Origin: Diploptera punctata
Taxonomy: Eukaryota > Arthropoda > Insecta > Blattodea > Blaberidae
Direction: 5' to 3'
DNA length: 64,000 nucleotides
Assembly: GCA_030220185.1 (NCBI GenBank)
Contig: JASPKZ010007250.1
Coordinates: forward strand, 1,146,001-1,210,000
The notes under the pieces were generated by a model. It ran no database searches and had not been told where the DNA came from. It was given only the letters and a program-made list of their open reading frames with translations. Below, in pieces: positions 62,887 through 64,000 of this stretch. The position numbers were made by a program, and so were the translations under genes. Each line of letters opens with the position of its first letter. Within the stretch, counting starts at the first letter, position 1.

Positions 62887-62920
<34 letters not shown>
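62887..62920. repeat. (AT)n microsatellite
   Basis: About 17 AT units. Confidence 0.9.
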
Positions 62921-62922
<2 letters not shown>

Positions 62923-62927
62923 GACTT

Positions 62928-63160
62928 TAAGCCGTGGGTCCCGAGTCTGAAGATTTTCAGGCTCGTAAAAGATCCTTAAGCCTGAATGAAAGGCCTCTAA
63001 GCAAAATTTACCGAATTTTCCCGTCCTAGTACTACCTTGGTTTCCTAGATGTCAGTATAAGGAGGAACGCTGACCACGGACCACTCAAATGACATCTATA
63101 CGAAAACAAGTGTAACTAAATTAGTATGGTTCAAATTCTTCCCTGTAGGGGGAGAGCGCC
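62928..63160 (+). mobile_element. SINE-4 body
   Basis: TTTAAGCCGTGGGTCCCGAG, AAAGATCCTTAAGCCTGAAT and AGGCCTCTAAGCAAAATTTA; longer 3' part than at 22295. The tRNA head is missing. Confidence 0.72.
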
Positions 63161-63203
63161 TAAATCTCTGTTAAGGGAAACATGGACTTACAAGTAAATA
63201 AAT

Positions 63204-63232
63204 ATATATATATATGTATATATATATATAAT
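63204..63232. repeat. (AT)n microsatellite
   Basis: AT run with one GT interruption. Confidence 0.85.
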
Positions 63233-63394
63233 CTTATTGATCAAACCTTCATTTAGTATTTAATATTAGAGATAATTGTAGTGCTATTTCCTGGTGTAAC
63301 ATATATTAGGCCTATGTTTGTCCTGGTGAGTGGAAGAGAAGGTCACATGACCATAATTCCACCAGACTAAGTAAATAATAAAGAAGAAAACTAT

Positions 63395-63845
63395 ATTTCA
63401 AGTTGTGTTACAAAGCACTTTATTATATGGGTCCGAAACCTGAACAGTAAGTAGAAAACAAGCCAATAAGCTGTTAGCAGTAAAAATGGATTTTTGGAGG
63501 CGATCGACAAGAATTTTAAGAAGGGATAAGATCAGAAACAGCACAATAAGGGAAATTATGTAAGTTGAAAAACATATTAGGAAGAATAGAAGAAAAACGT
63601 TTGAAATGGTATGGACACATCATAAGAATGGAAGAAGAGAGGATACCAAAGAAGATCCTTAATTGGAAAGCTAGTGGAAGATATAGAAGAGGCAGGCCTA
63701 GAGAATGATGGATGGATGGAGTGAAGAGAAGTATGGAAGCTAGAGATTTGAGGGAAGAAGATGCTTTAGACAGGAACCTCTGGGACAAATCACTTTGGGT
63801 TGAAAGAGAAACACTGTATTGTGGAATATTCCTAAATAAAAAAAA
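63395..63845 (+). mobile_element. LINE-B7 RT C-terminus (plus)
   Basis: VLQSTLLYGSET, AVKMDFWRRSTRILRRDKIR, ERLKWYGHIIRMEEERIPKK, then GRYRRGRPRE with a stop and WMDGVKRSMEARDLREEDAL; end CACTGTATTGTGGAATATTC. Best preserved B7 copy, still with stops. Confidence 0.8.
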
Positions 63846-63850
63846 CCAAC

Positions 63851-64000
63851 ACATTTAACTATCTCGGATACCAAGTTACATACGAAGAGGAAAAAGATTT
63901 TAGTCAAAAAATTATAAAATTTAACAGAGTAACAGGAATTATAAATAATATTTTCAAGCCAAACACAGTACAGCAACACACACGAACTAGAATTTATAAA
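63851..64000 (+). mobile_element. LINE-B2-like RT, running off the window
   Basis: Open frame TFNYLGYQVTYEEEKDFSQK, IIKFNRVTGIINNIFKPNTV, QQHTRTRIYK up to the last base. Matches the KYLG...TYEEEKD region of LINE-B2 (27800-27960). The rest lies outside the window. Confidence 0.8.

Overview
The window looks like a piece of a large, repeat-rich insect genome. It is AT-rich, has no operons or dense coding, and is packed with 5'-truncated LINE retrotransposons, Penelope-like elements (PLEs), tRNA-derived SINEs, DNA-transposon relics and (ATT)n, (AT)n and (GA)n microsatellites. The mix of RTE-like LINEs with tetranucleotide or trinucleotide tails, PLEs and several SINE families fits a polyneopteran such as a cockroach or termite. 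That assignment is inference from memory of such sequences, not something the window proves.

Family names used here are local. LINE-A is an RTE-like LINE whose copies end in CGATAGTGCCAGTGAG followed by (TAAG)n. LINE-B1 to B7 are related RTE-like lineages ending in (GAA)n, (GAT)n or (ATT)n. CR1-D is a CR1/L2-like LINE ending in AATAAAG(C)(ATT)n. PLE has the GIY-YIG nuclease. SINE-1 to SINE-6 have tRNA-like heads. Repeat C, K, L and M are unclassified families present two or more times.

Layout. 0-11.6 kb: a LINE-A copy with target-site duplications (TSDs), foldback and MITE structures with a SINE-1 inside, a chimeric LINE-A element, a head-to-head PLE pair invaded by LINE-B1, repeat K, and LINE-A nested in LINE-B. 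11.6-23 kb: SINE clusters, two more repeat K copies, a LINE with a zinc-knuckle C-terminus inserted in LINE-A, an RNase H-bearing LINE, and a 490-bp purine/pyrimidine tract. 23-32 kb: repeat C with a nested LINE-A, a 74-bp-arm hairpin, Helitron-like ends, LINE-B2 and CR1-D. 32.8-33.9 kb: the only good candidate for a cellular protein gene, an intronless winged-helix/Arg-Ser-Cys repeat protein resembling linker histones or protamine-like proteins. 34-46 kb: Helitron-like tandem units, LINE-B, three PLE loci, a pogo/Tigger relic and LINE-A copies. 46-54 kb: tail-to-tail LINE-A copies, LINE-B3/B5/B6, and a three-layer nest. 54-64 kb: SINE-3 copies with TSDs, another PLE palindrome, one possible first exon, an HTH-like ORF, a long TE-poor AT-rich stretch (58.6-60.1 kb) and LINE-B copies running off the right edge.

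No set of genes here works as a pathway. The biology visible is that of parasitic DNA: several TSD-flanked elements join an upstream LINE segment or an unknown head to the LINE 3' end, as if LINE machinery repeatedly mobilises internally deleted derivatives, and PLE 3' ends recur as head-to-head palindromes. Stretches where nothing could be recognised are listed explicitly.
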